Origin: Nymphaea colorata
Taxonomy: Eukaryota > Streptophyta > Magnoliopsida > Nymphaeales > Nymphaeaceae
Length of the DNA stretch: 64,000 bases
Direction of reading: 5' to 3'
Assembly (NCBI RefSeq): GCF_008831285.2
Contig: NC_045150.1
Coordinates: forward strand, 6,338,001-6,402,000
The translations under genes were made by a program, and so were the position numbers. Positions 50,101 through 61,700 of the stretch are shown here, piece after piece. Within the stretch, counting starts at the first letter, position 1. The number at the start of each line of letters is the position of its first letter. The notes under the pieces were generated by a model. That model made no database searches. It saw only the letters and a list, made by a program, of their open reading frames with translations, and was not told the DNA's origin.

Positions 50101-53100
50101 GGGTTACTTATTCTGCTTCTTGAACAGGAATATAGTTAAAAAAATAAAGTTTGAGTTTTAATATGGTTCTTCTTGCAGAAATTTTGAACATAGGGGAAGT
50201 TGTCTTCAAGATAGATGCTCATGTTTGGTGTAAAATCCTCTTTTTGGTGTAAAATCCTCTTTTGAACCGTGAACTTCTTCCCTTTAGACAGAAAAGGGGC
50301 TTCTATCCCAGCATCAATAAGCTTTAATGCACCCCAAGTTGACGGTTTTTCCCATAAAAGCCAAGAGTCTCTTTGCTCAACTTTTAGGAGTGTGTGGTTG
50401 CAAAACACTTACGGCTTATGCAACCCAACTTCAAAGAAAGGGCGTCAGCCCTTCTCAATTCGCTGTCTATGGTGTTATACATTAGTTTTACACCCTTAAA
50501 ACTACTTACAAGGATGCAACTTGATGTTCCTTGACATGGTCAAATTATGTACTACAACCTATCATATATGCACTATACCACAATACCATGTTCGTGAAGT
50601 ATGCCATGGCATAGTTGCGAGCAATGGTCTTTGGAACCTGTAGAATTAGGTCCTCAAATTGAAGCACAATTGATATGAAAGATAATGACATTAAATTGCG
50701 TCTTGATCTAGAACTGCAATTTTGTGTTTAAAAGCTCAATCACAGGTGTATGTCAATTACTCATATCAGTATTTGATACTGTTTGTAGTATTTGATCCAA
50801 TAATACATTGGACTATGGTTTGAAGCAAAGGGTGCAAGACTCATTAAACTAATTGCCATACTGCTGAGTTATCGTAATGCTATATTGTTTCAAGGGTCTT
50901 TTGCTCTCCCACCTTCGTTGTACTTTCTATTTTACAAGTATTGGTACCTTCCTGCTGACCATCTCGTTTCTTTTTCCTTTCCCAGAGGCACATATATGGG
51001 CAACAACAATCGAAGGTCCAAATTTTTGCAGATGGTAGTAGTTTAGCTGTTAACCCTTCCTACATACGCTTGTGGCTGGACCTCTTGTCAAGGACACCTC
51101 GAGTAGCACCTTTTCTATCAAAGAATGATCCACTTATATTAGCACTTGAGAAGGTTTGTCTACTTGATACTTATTTTTAGTTATCCACTTATCCTTTTTC
51201 TTGGTGCTTGTCACTTTGTTCTTGTAACTAGATATTGGTGGATTTGCTTTTGACTTCACATTTTTTTTTTTTTTTTGTGTGCATGAGTATCATTGCTTTG
51301 TGTTTGTGTGTGTGAATCATGGAATACATGGACTGAACAAATATGAAGATTATGTAAACTGATTGAGTAATCCAATGAACTTGATTGATGGTAATGTTCA
51401 AAATTTATTTTTCAAGAAATGCAACTGCATTATGACATACTGCATGTCCAAATGTAAGAATAACACAAGTGAATCTTCTTTTTAATGTGTGGTCCAGAAT
51501 TTATAATATGAAAAAAATCAACTGTTCTTTTTAAGCTATGTCATATTGGTGCAAGGTGTGGGTGCCGATGCAGCAACTTAAAAAAAAAAAGTAGGTGGGG
51601 CGTGCAGAAAGTATATATATATATATAATCTGTTATATAGTTAATTAACTATTTAATAGTCTTAATCAATGTTATCCGTATCGTACGATACGGACGCGTA
51701 TCGTACGATACGTATCGTATAGGTCAAGAAAACCTATACGATACGCCGTTTAAAGACGATACGCGTTTGTATCGTACACGTATCGCACGATACGTGCGAT
51801 ACGGGGGCCGTATCGTACGATACGGGCGATACACCCCCGTATCGTACGATACGGGTTAAAACACAAAATTTTTTATTTTTTAAAGTTTAAAGACTCCAAG
51901 AGACGTAGGAGGGAGAGATTTTGCACATTTTCATAAAAAATAACCAAGGATTGATGCATCGATTTGGAAAATATTATCGTTAAATCATGAAAGATGATAA
52001 GTTGATAACTATATGTTTTGAACTTATAAAATTGTGATGTAATATAAGTCCTAAAACTCAAAGTCCTAAGACTCTAAGTCTTAAGATTCTATAAAATTTT
52101 CAAGTTTAAAATTGTTATGGATGCTTATTATGTTATTTTGAATATCTGATTTCTAATTTTTGAATGCATTGTTGACACACATGAATGTTCCTTATGTATG
52201 ATGATCTTTTTTATATTTGAATATATTTTTCTTGATTTCTGATTTTTTGTTTATTTTTTCAGATTTTTAATAATTTTTCTCTATTTTTCTGATTTTTAAA
52301 TATTTTTTAAAATTAAAAAATTAATTTTACGATACGCTACGCTACGTTTACGATACGTTACGATACAGCGTATAGGTCAACCCGACCGATACGCGATACG
52401 CTACGCCTTTTATAACATTGGTCTTAATAATCTTGTTTATCTATATTTACATCTTAGTCATTATAAACATTTGTATTAGAGTTAGTTGAGTCTTGGTGTA
52501 CACTTAAAATGGTTAGTTTTGATTTAGTTCAGCTGACCACAGTGGACATGAAGTGTCTGAGGAGCATCAACACCCATGCCGTATCAACATGCCTGCGGCA
52601 ACTGTTTAGAATTAACCGTCTGGCATAGTTTTTAAGCCCTTATGAAGTATAAAATGAGGAAAGCAAGGCAAGCTAGTTCGAGTTATCAACTTTGAAAGAG
52701 AAAAATCACTAGATTTGCTTATGCAAAGAAGAATAAGGAGGAGACAAAGCAGCCTTAGATCTTTTTAATGCTTCAGTACTGTATCTAACTACAACCTTCT
52801 ATTTTTTGATTCTCTAGGATATCAAATTTCTTCCAATGAACACACAATATGCTGACATCAATCTTCTTCAATTTGGGCCCCCACCCCAATGTGCATCACA
52901 TTAGCTCATGCATATCTCCTTGTATTGGAGATTTATGATATATTCGTTCCTGTCCAATAACCCCTTTAGATACCTCAAAATTTTCTTAACTGCATCTATG
53001 TGACCTAATTGTAGCTCATGTATAAACTGAGATACCTAATTCATAGAGTAAACAATAATTTGATATGGTAAGTGTAAGATAATAGAGCATACCTATAGTA

Positions 53101-56100
53101 CTTCGATATTAGTAGGATCATGTACTTGACCTGTACCTATATATTTTGAACCCGTACCCATATTGGTACCCATTGACTTAGTTTGTCCAATGCAAAGGAG
53201 ATCGACTGGGTCTTCCACATAAGACTTCAAACGGTGCCATCCCAATGATGGATGATAACCTTTTATATAAGAATTTGTCCAATTTCACATGTTTATCAGA
53301 GTCTCCTTTTTATTTTATTACACACACATATATAGAGTAAACAATGGTTGATAACTTGCTATAGTAAATGTAAGATAATGGAGCATACCTAAAATACTTC
53401 AACATTGGTAGTATCATGTACTTCATCTGTACCTATAATACTTTGAGCCCGTATCCATATTGGTACCCATTGACTTAGGTTGTCCAATGCCAAGGAGATC
53501 AACTTGGTCTTCCACACATAACTTCAAATGATGTCATGCCAATGTTGGATGGTAACTGTTTATAAAAGAATTTGTCCAATTTCACATGTTTATCCTAGTC
53601 TCCTTTCTATTTTATTACACACACGTAACATATCTTCTAGAGTTTGGATTTTCCGTTTTGATTGTCTATCTATTTGGTGTAGAAAAGTTGTAGTTACTTT
53701 AGGTTGTGCCAAGCCTTGTTGCAGCTGCCCTCAAAGTCTAGAAGTAAATCGCGAATCCCAGTTGACAATTATGGTTTTTGGCACATCATGTAGTCTGACA
53801 ATCTCATTTATATAAATCTGCAAGGCTTTCAAGAGAGTGACTGATTTTTACTGGTAATAAATATACTGACTTGGAAAGCTGATCCATAGTCACTAGATAG
53901 CATTATTCTACATTTTGGTGCAAGATAATCATATATTTTTATTACAAAATCCATGGTAATATCATTGCATTTCTGTAGTATAATATCTATTTTCTATTGC
54001 AAACCACTAGGTTGGTAGCATTCCACTTTTATTTTCAGACAACTTAAACATCTAACGACGTACTCGGTGATTCTTTGTTTCATTTTAGGCCACCAGAAAT
54101 TTCCTTGAAACAATCTTTGTACTGTCAGGATATCTAGAAAACCTTGAGTTATGAATCTCATACAACAGCTGCCTTTTCATTGTCTCATCTCGAAGAACCC
54201 AGAATCTTTGTTGAAACCATAGAAACCACTGTCATCATCTTGATACATGGGAATATGCTTTCTTTTTCTTCAACATATTTGTTATAACCTGGATCTTCCT
54301 TTTCCTTTTCTGTGATTGCATCCAAGAGTTGATATCATATCAAATCTATCATGCTCGCCTTGCCTTTTTCCCTTAGATAATGATGTTATCCTATCACTTC
54401 TTCCACCAGCTTCAAAGAATGAGCCATGAAGCTAACTGCCATTACATCTGCATGTTTGCTTAGAGCATTTTCCACCACATTTGATTTTACCTGGTGGTAT
54501 GATATTTTGAAACTGTAATCGTCCAAATACTCTAATCATTTACTCTGCGTTAGATTCAAATCTTTATGAGAGAACATGTATTTAAGAGATTTGTGATTTG
54601 TAAACTCTTCAACAGCCCTAACGACTATGCTATGTAAACATTTTCCATATTTTCAATGTAAACACCATCGCCCCCAGTTCCAGATCATGAGTAGGATAGT
54701 GTCTTTCATGAGTTTTCAGCTGCTTAAAGGCATACACGACATTCCCATGCTATACAATGCATAACCATAGACCATACCTGTTGCATCCGATATATACTAC
54801 GAACCCGGTATTTCGTATTTTGAGATGGAAGTTTCAAAATCAGAGTGGAGACTGAAAGCAATTTTTACATTTCTATCAAGGTCACTCTCTATTAGCCAGT
54901 GGGCACTTCATATGTTGCCAGCTTATGTTAGGCTGGTTGATTTCCTAAATCTTAGCTACACTATCACCCATGTGTGCGAATGCAGACAGGTATGGGTGAA
55001 ACACTGGTGCAGAGGGTTTTCACACAACTTGGGTTGCAGGGACATGGACAATATGATCCTAACAAATAAATGGATGTATATTCATAAAATATAAATTACT
55101 AAACAAGGAATACCAAGTAAACACAAAATATAGTTTTGCCCTTGTTCCAAACCTGCACCCTCGTCCCATCTTGTGATCATGTGGCATCCCCTCAGGCATA
55201 TCTGAGTGACATATACTATCACAAATATGTTTTTTTTTTTTCCCCAACTGGGCTGAAGCTTCCTTCACAGTAGTTTACGAAGAACTAAATAACTGACTTA
55301 TCACATAGCCATGCTTTAGTAAAACCTAAATAAATTTTTCACTTATTTCTAAAGTTTATGTCTTCTACATGCATACGTAACCTTGCTACCAGGCATGTGT
55401 TTTTTTTGGTCAATGTACTTGTTTTAATCGTTCTCTAATGGTGCCTCATGCATCTGGTTTTGTACTTGTTTTAATCGTCCTCTAATGGTGCCTCATGCAT
55501 CTGGTTTTCTGTCAATGTATTGCATCTGCAAGCCAATGTCTTTTTCCTTTTTTTTTTGCCAGGAATTATCAGATCATGTTACTGAAGTCAACATGCAGGA
55601 TGAATTGCTTGATGGGGCTTTTAGTTTTTATGACTTGATAAGTGCCAAACTTCACATATATCAGGTAAAGGTTTTTGTCTGTAGCAACTGGAACAAAGCA
55701 CCAACTCTTTGACATCCATGGCATCTGCATGTTGATGACAACTATTTCTTCATAGATTTAGTCAAGAAGAAAAGGTTCTCTTTCATGATTCTTATATAAT
55801 GCACTTTGTGCTCTTATTTTGAAATGTAAAACATGTGGATTTTCCTGTCTTGTCATTGTTTTAGTAACGGCAGCTGACAGATACAGACTAAGTTAGTTCT
55901 TGTGGGCACTTACTAGTGTATTGCCTATTTGCAGCTGGGGAATATTTACTTTTAACGAACATGTGCTAGTGCCAGATAGTGTTTATCCTTTTACTAGTAC
56001 TTGCAGGGAAAGTAATAAGTGATTTACACCACCTGGCATGAATTTCTGTCTTGCCCTTTGTTTATTGGACTTCAAGAGTGAAAAAAAAAAAACGTGATTC

Positions 56101-56383
56101 TGGAATCAAAACTGCGGCCATGTCTGATGATCGGACTTTACTCAATTGCAGGTGGCAAGCGTGACATTTGACCTGCTATTGCTTCTTGCAGTGGGATCCT
56201 ACTTGATTCTCCTTTTCTGTTGTCTCATTATCACAACAAGAGTATGCTATATTCTCCAGGCCTCACAATTGTTACTCTTTGCTAGAATGCTTTATATTAA
56301 TTTCCTTTCCCTTTTTGCAGGGTCTTGATGATCTTATCGGCATTTTCCGTCGGCCTCCGACACGAAAAGTCAAATCTGCTTAA
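42898..56383 (+). CDS. Nicalin (ER membrane protein, nicastrin-like)
   Basis: Fourteen exons: 42898-43183, 45118-45287, 45771-45874, 47036-47102, 47708-47800, 47876-48040, 48146-48286, 48375-48452, 49354-49466, 49574-49634, 50986-51153, 55563-55664, 56152-56241 and 56321-56383. They total 1701 nt in one frame, 566 aa, the usual length for plant nicalins. Nicalin is an ER-membrane glycoprotein that in animals forms a complex with NOMO and TMEM147. It resembles M28 aminopeptidases without evident catalysis. Visible: N-terminal hydrophobic segment (about 16-33), [75 protein letters not shown]-like [12 protein letters not shown], a C-terminal membrane span (about 521-543) and cytosolic tail [12 protein letters not shown]. 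The ATG at 42898 gives MAMRGKRG; a second ATG lies two codons on. The donor of exon 4 is unusual. Intron 11 is swollen by transposons. Confidence 0.95.
44290..44970. repeat. Microsatellite and minisatellite cluster in nicalin intron 1
   Basis: Imperfect units of CAATGTGCAAGCTG..AACACTGAATTAAACACACACA, (CT)n, CATATATATA recur from about 44290 to 44610. A second unit, TTTTGGCAAGTGGATGGAAC then AGTGTGTGTGTG and (TA)n, recurs near 44747, 44879 and (partly) 44972. Together they form alternating (CT)n, (CA/GT)n and (TA)n blocks. Confidence 0.75.
47103..47176. repeat. (TC)n(TA)n microsatellite starting at the nicalin exon 4 donor
   Basis: The intron begins GTCTCTCTCTCTC and passes into about 48 bp of TA. 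Exon 4 ends ..ACAAACATTCAG at 47102, so the repeat includes the donor dinucleotide. Confidence 0.85.
51667..52420. mobile_element. Non-autonomous hAT-like element with CGATACG palindromes
   Basis: Termini CAATGTTAT..ATAACATTG form a 9-bp perfect inverted repeat. They are flanked by an exact 8-bp direct repeat GTCTTAAT (51659-51666 and 52421-52428), as expected of hAT insertions. The element is 754 bp. Both subterminal zones (51676-51855 and 52328-52408) are packed with CGTATCG/CGATACG and the palindrome CGTATCGTACGATACG. The middle is AT-rich and has no transposase. Confidence 0.85.
53045..53625. repeat. 289-bp imperfect tandem duplication inside the gypsy remnant
   Basis: AGAGTAAACAA begins both units (53045 and 53334). 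ATATTGGTACCCATTGACTTA and GAATTTGTCCAATTTCACATG occur at matching positions in each. The units have diverged by scattered substitutions and small indels. Confidence 0.85.
53045..54800 (-). mobile_element. Ty3/gypsy pol remnant (RNase H and integrase)
   Basis: Read right to left: [20 protein letters not shown] (about 54735-54675), then [20 protein letters not shown] (54610-54550) and [20 protein letters not shown] (54505-54445) are the RNase H domain. [20 protein letters not shown] (about 54100-54045) and NDITMDFV (about 53965) are integrase. The integrase end is carried by a 289-bp tandem duplication (53045-53333 and 53334-53622). Many stops and shifts are present. It is antisense to nicalin and no LTRs were recognised. 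Confidence 0.85.
55414..55507. repeat. 47-bp near-perfect tandem duplication
   Basis: TGTACTTGTTTTAATCGT, one variable base, then CTCTAATGGTGCCTCATGCA recur at 55414 and 55461, with one mismatch noticed. It lies about 55 bp before the exon 12 acceptor of nicalin. Confidence 0.9.
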
Positions 56384-58060
56384 CTGATAATTATTTGATT
56401 TTTGTGATCAGTTTCTTTTTCCCCTTGAAAAATTTTGATCCTTAAAGAGTGTCTAGTTTAGTGTAAGTTAACATTTTAGAGGTTGCCAATTAATTTGCTT
56501 GTAATATGCAAAATTTTTCTTTATTATTTCTATTGAAATACTATAAATTAGTCAGTACATTATTTTTGTGGTTATAAGACCTTGACCTTCGTACAAGGGG
56601 TTTTTCCTAAGTGTATGTAATCTCCTCCTGAAGGAAGGCCCCTGATGACCCAATGGCATAAAGGAGTCTATAGTGGTGTGGAATGCATCGACACCTATGG
56701 GAATCACTCGAGTGTTTACCAATTGAAGGTTAGCCAGGATGGAAGTGCACGAATGTTCACCATCTTCTCTATGAAGATTTTGATTTTGAATTTAGGGTTT
56801 ATTATGCTGTGCATCTCTGGTTCAACTTGTGCGGGATTATGCTATTGTATCTTAAAAGAGGTGGGTTCTGCTTGCAAGTTAAAGCATGTGGAGATCTCAT
56901 CACATAGTACTGATGCAGTTGTGGACCTCCCGCTCACCCAAATGACACAGTGTGAGGGAAGAGTTAGACATTGTTCGTTGTCAGATCTTTACATTTTTCC
57001 CGGTCGTTTACCAAGTCCTAGACACTTAGATATCATCTCATAAATTTGGGCGAGAACATTCAAATAAAATTTTGGTGCGGTGGGTTAGTTTCCATTGCCA
57101 TTTCTGTTTAGATCCAACTTGTAGGTGCAAGTTTTTATTCATGCACGTTAGGCGTGTAAGTGGAGGTGGCCCACTGGTCTTTGGGTCCATTACATAGCAT
57201 AGTCGTTATGAATAATTGTGATTTTCATTTTAACCTTTTCATGAGGTGATGTTTTTGTTCTTTTCTCTCGTAATTCATTATATTACGATTGTGCCTAAGC
57301 TCAGGAAAATACTTCTGAATCATCTCGGCGGGCACCAGTCTATCAGCTCCTTTTGACGGTTAGGGCTGTGTTAAATGAGTATGAGAGACGACTGATTTGT
57401 CAATTCTTTCCTACCCCAGTTTTCTTTTTAGACGAAGTCGCTTAGAATATCGTTGCTTTACTTGACCTGACTTCCAAATTCCTAGAACAATCCTTTCAGC
57501 TGTTGCTGTTAACACAGAACAAATCCTGAAAGAAGTTGAGCTGTGGAAGAATGTATTTGTAGAAAGTTTGCAGGGGGAGTTTGGTGAAGTGCGAGGAAGA
57601 ATCCTATGCTTGTGCCATTTGAAGGGATCTTTCTTTTCTTCTTTTTTTTTTTTCACCAAAACTAGCCATATGAGGAGAAAACCCACTGCGGTTACCTCCT
57701 AAAGTGGATTTAAAAGAGGGGCTGAAAGAGAATGCTGGTCTTGTCTCGTGTGGCTTGGGGAAAGGGCAGGCCAATTGACGCGAGAACCCAAAAACTACCA
57801 CTTACCATCTAAGCATATCCCCCGCGTTGTGGCTTCTCTTGTCATTTTGCCACTATCTATTCCGTTTTCCCTAGTGCAGTCGATAACCCAGAAAGTTGCA
57901 GGAGAATAAATGCCCAAGCTGTGTCGAGCTTTCTCACTCATCCTCATTAAACTATGGAAAGTAGAACCAATTTTTGAGTTTGAAACAGCGCTGACTATTG
58001 GTTGGTATGAAGAACAAGGGTAAGCCGCCCTAACCAAAATGGTCAAACAACATATACTTG
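56384..58060. other. Nicalin 3' region and spacer; one unexplained open frame
   Basis: No AATAAA was seen close to the nicalin stop; one lies near 57063. The 132-codon plus-strand frame at 56645-57043 (hydrophobic IFSMKILILNLGFIMLCIS, then Cys-rich) is not recognised and could simply lie in the 3' UTR. Short minus-strand frames at 57411-58088 have no known motif. Confidence 0.35.
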
Positions 58061-58062
58061 AG

Positions 58063-58225
58063 TCAAGGGCGGACCCACGTTGTGGCAATTGCCCATAACA
58101 TTTGTTTTGTTTGTGTATTGATACTTTATTCTTTTTTACTGTTTTTACAATGAGTGCTTTTCAAAGTTTGAAGCTTAAAATAAGAGTGTTCGTTAGCTAA
58201 AAATCTTGGACTCTACCACTAACTT
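58063..58225. mobile_element. MITE-like short element, copy I
   Basis: AAGGGCGGACCCACGTTGTGG, CAATTGCCCATAAC, then GAGTGCTTTTCAAAG and TCTTGGACTCTACCACTAACTT follow the family plan, with both ends diverged. Confidence 0.45.
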
Positions 58226-58771
58226 GAGTGTCTTCATATGTTTTTATTAAATCCTAAGATTATGATGTATGTTGACAAAAGTGGTTTAAAAGTTATCTTA
58301 TCTTGAGTTCCAACTTGGGATTTGTTAGTTTGAAATCCAAAAAGCTTTTGAAATGTCGTATGTGACAGAATAACTTTCACACGTCGAAATTGTATATTGG
58401 CTGCTAATAGGATGCCTAAACTGAGGGCCCAAACCAGTATTGGGCTGACTGGGTCGGCCTGTCCCACTTGATAGCATGAGGTTGTGGTCAGCCTCTCAAG
58501 CTTCGGAGGCAAGATTATTTAGACATGTTGGGTCACCAGTTGGGTAGACGGTTTATACACAAAGTGAAAGAATAAAAGAATGATGCTCTTTCTCGTTCCC
58601 AAGGAAAAAGGGGTTATGTACTTATTGCAATTGGACACGCAATTTGCCCCAATAATATCTTATCAACTTCTCATCGGAATTTTTTCCCCTTTATATTCTC
58701 GTTCCAGCCTTCCTTCTTCGTCGTCGTCATAATTTGTTCTCTTCTGTTTATTCTTGGCTTCAGAGCCAGGC

Positions 58772-61700
58772 ATGGAGATCCATGATCGGTCGCCCTTTCT
58801 TCCGGAAGGTTTGGAGTTTGTGCTCTCTCATGAAGGGGAGGTACTTAATCGGGCTTCTTTACCTTCATATCTAAACGAAAATGTTTTCATGTTACTGTGT
58901 TGTCTTAGTTAGCTAGGCGATGTCAAGACCACTATTTATCGTTCACGTGAGCATCAGAGGCGGAGCTATATGTGGGCAGATGCGCACACAGCCCTACGAT
59001 TTTTTTTTTCACATTGGTGGTCTCTAAAAATATGTCTATTCATATATTGTGTGCTCCTCAATTATTTGCTTAATGCCCCTAAATCGTTTTATTATATCTA
59101 AGTTTTTTTTTTAAAGTACAGCCCTTCAGCCAAAAAGAAAAATTCTGCCTTCACACTACTATTGAGCATGCTTTACTCTCCTGTCTTTAGATGTAGTTAA
59201 CTCGACAAGGTCTCTAGACTTGGGTTTATAAGTTGCCTCTTGACTTGGTTAATGCCTGGCCAGTGATCGATCCAGTCAAACTCAACCAGGTCCTATGTTT
59301 CAGTTCCTCAAATCTGTGGAAGCCGTCTGTTGTGATCTAACATGAAGATGGTTCATGATGGCTGATGAAAATGAGCTAGGATTGCAGGGACCTGGACCGG
59401 CCTAAGTTTGATCGCCATGCTTGGCTTGATCTACATCTTATGGCTGGTGATCTCGTTAGCTGAAACATAGAAGGCTTGAGTTTCGTGTATTTCTTTTTCT
59501 GTCAACCTGAGAACAGGCAGATCCTTATCAGATTATGCCAATAGACTTGCCTTCTGTGTCAACGGAGGCTCTTGGGAGTTCATTGGAGTTTACCAAAGCC
59601 AGAGAGCTGAAAAGTGAAAAGCCATCTCTTATCTCTAACGTAGGCCGCTCGAGAAGTCTTCAAAGATGTCTGGTTCAACTAAAATTTTCGGATAGAATCC
59701 GTTGCCTTAGGAATGAACTTGAATAATAGTGTCTTCTTTTCTATGCTATGCTACACAAATGCATTCATGAGCTCGTCTGTAACTTGTAGTGGACAAATCC
59801 TTGGTAAACTTGGGTTTGGTAAGACTGGATATTCTGTTAGTTCTTTCTGAGACCATGTTGCAGCAATCTACACAAACAGATACACACAAGCACGCACAAG
59901 AACTGTGCGAAAAGCGCAACAGTGAGTGTGAATGAAATTTCACAGTGTGTGTTCTTTGTGCATATTAGTTAAATCTCAAATAGGTCTGGGAGCATATACA
60001 ATATCTCCAATAGTGAGAATCGTTCTCCCCATCGAGTTCCTTGTCACGCAAGTCGCAACTATCAAAAGGTCTTCACAAGAGGTATTTCATTTGTATTCTA
60101 ATGGAGAAAACCTTACATACTACAACTACAAATGATAATCCTAAAAATAACGCGTCGAGTTATATCCTTCAATAACATCACCTGCAATACAAGTCATTGG
60201 TGTTGGGAAAAGCGGCCTCAGGATGTTGCAGGGATTTTTTTTCCAAATTGATTCCTCTATTTGTTACTGTAAGATGGAAAAGCACCGTATGCTTCTGTCG
60301 GAGAAAAGCTTTTCCACTCTTTTCAATTGACAAGTGGATTTTAGGCAGAACGCTGCAGTGAGGAGGCTCAATCCATCTTACTGTTAAATGAACCAGTCAG
60401 TCAATAATAGAAACAGACAATTTTACGAATAAGATTGAATTTAATTAAACCAATATGCTCTAATATTCATTAGTGTGGAAGAAACAATGTGCTTGCTGAA
60501 AATTTTGTGCGTATGTTTTATATCTTCTCAAATTGAATGTTCCTAGTTGGAAACAGGTTTCTGTTTCATCAATTGTCCAACATACAGTGTGCCTCTTCTT
60601 CTCAGCCCATTGGTGCAGGCCTTGTAGGAATTTCACACCTCAACTAATACAAGCCTACGACGAACTCAAACAGAGGGGAGATTATCTAGAAGTGATATTC
60701 ATTTCTTTCGACAAAGATGAAGCTTGCTTCTTGGAACATTACAAGGCCATGCCATGGCTGGCTCTGCCATTTGATGAGGGCCTTCGCAGGCGGATATGCT
60801 CTCAGTATAAGGTTGACCATATACCAGCACTGATTCCACTGGACTGCAACGTGAAGGCCATTGTAGCTGATGCAGTGCAACTGATTGAAGATTATGGTGT
60901 CGATGCCTTCCCATTCACAGTTGAGAGAAGAGAGAAACTAAAGGCAATTGATGAGGAAAGAAAGGGGTGCACATTACAGGCCTTGCTCGTCTCAGATAGA
61001 GTGAATCACCTTTACAGCAATAATGGTATTCAGGTACTAAACCAAACCGGGCATGGCCTATGTACTTCATTAGTTTTCTTTTCCAACAAAGTTATATGGG
61101 TATTTCAGTAAGGTCCACGTACCTTTATCACCCTACCCATACCTAAACTACGCACTTGGACACACTTAGGTACTTTGTACATCAAAGTTGATCCTAATTA
61201 CCTAGTGTTACCTGATTTTAAATTTTCTAACTCAATTTTCATTCTGTTGTCTAGAGTCATTCTTCATTGACATATAATGATTTTATTTATATCACTTGTT
61301 TATTTAAACATTGCTTTCATTTTCATTGTCTTATGCTTACTTTGCATATATACCTATATATATATATCCTGTTGTATCCACATATCTACATTTTCTAAAG
61401 TTACTGTATGTCCGTACCTGTACCCGAATTGTACCCATACCCATGTCACTTTTGGAAGGAAGCCCTATCAAAGTATGCACATGAAATCCTAAAACATGAT
61501 CAACCAATTGCTGGTGTTCAAAGCTATGACTTTCAGCTGACATCTGTCTCTTCAGGTTCCTCTTTCCAATCTCACAGGCAGAACAACCGGCTTATATTTT
61601 GCTGCAAATTGGAGTCCACCTTGCAAATATTTCACTTCCCAACTTGTTAGAGTGTATGATGATCTCAAGGTGACAAATGGTGATGAATTTGAGGTAGTTT

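Larger units (their letters stand above)
51154..55562 (+). other. Nicalin intron 11, 4.4 kb, transposon-rich
   Basis: Bounded by AAG|GTTTGT and TTTTTTGCCAG|GAA. It is far longer than the other nicalin introns because of the hAT-like element at 51667-52420 and the gypsy remnant at 53045-54800. It also holds a small (TA)n tract at 51611-51627 and a 47-bp duplication at 55414. Confidence 0.85.

Noticed and set aside
51676-51855. CGATACG-rich stretch considered as a CRISPR-like or operator array
   Set aside because: There is no regular spacer length, and the flanking TIRs and 8-bp target duplication identify it as the subterminal part of a DNA transposon in a plant intron.
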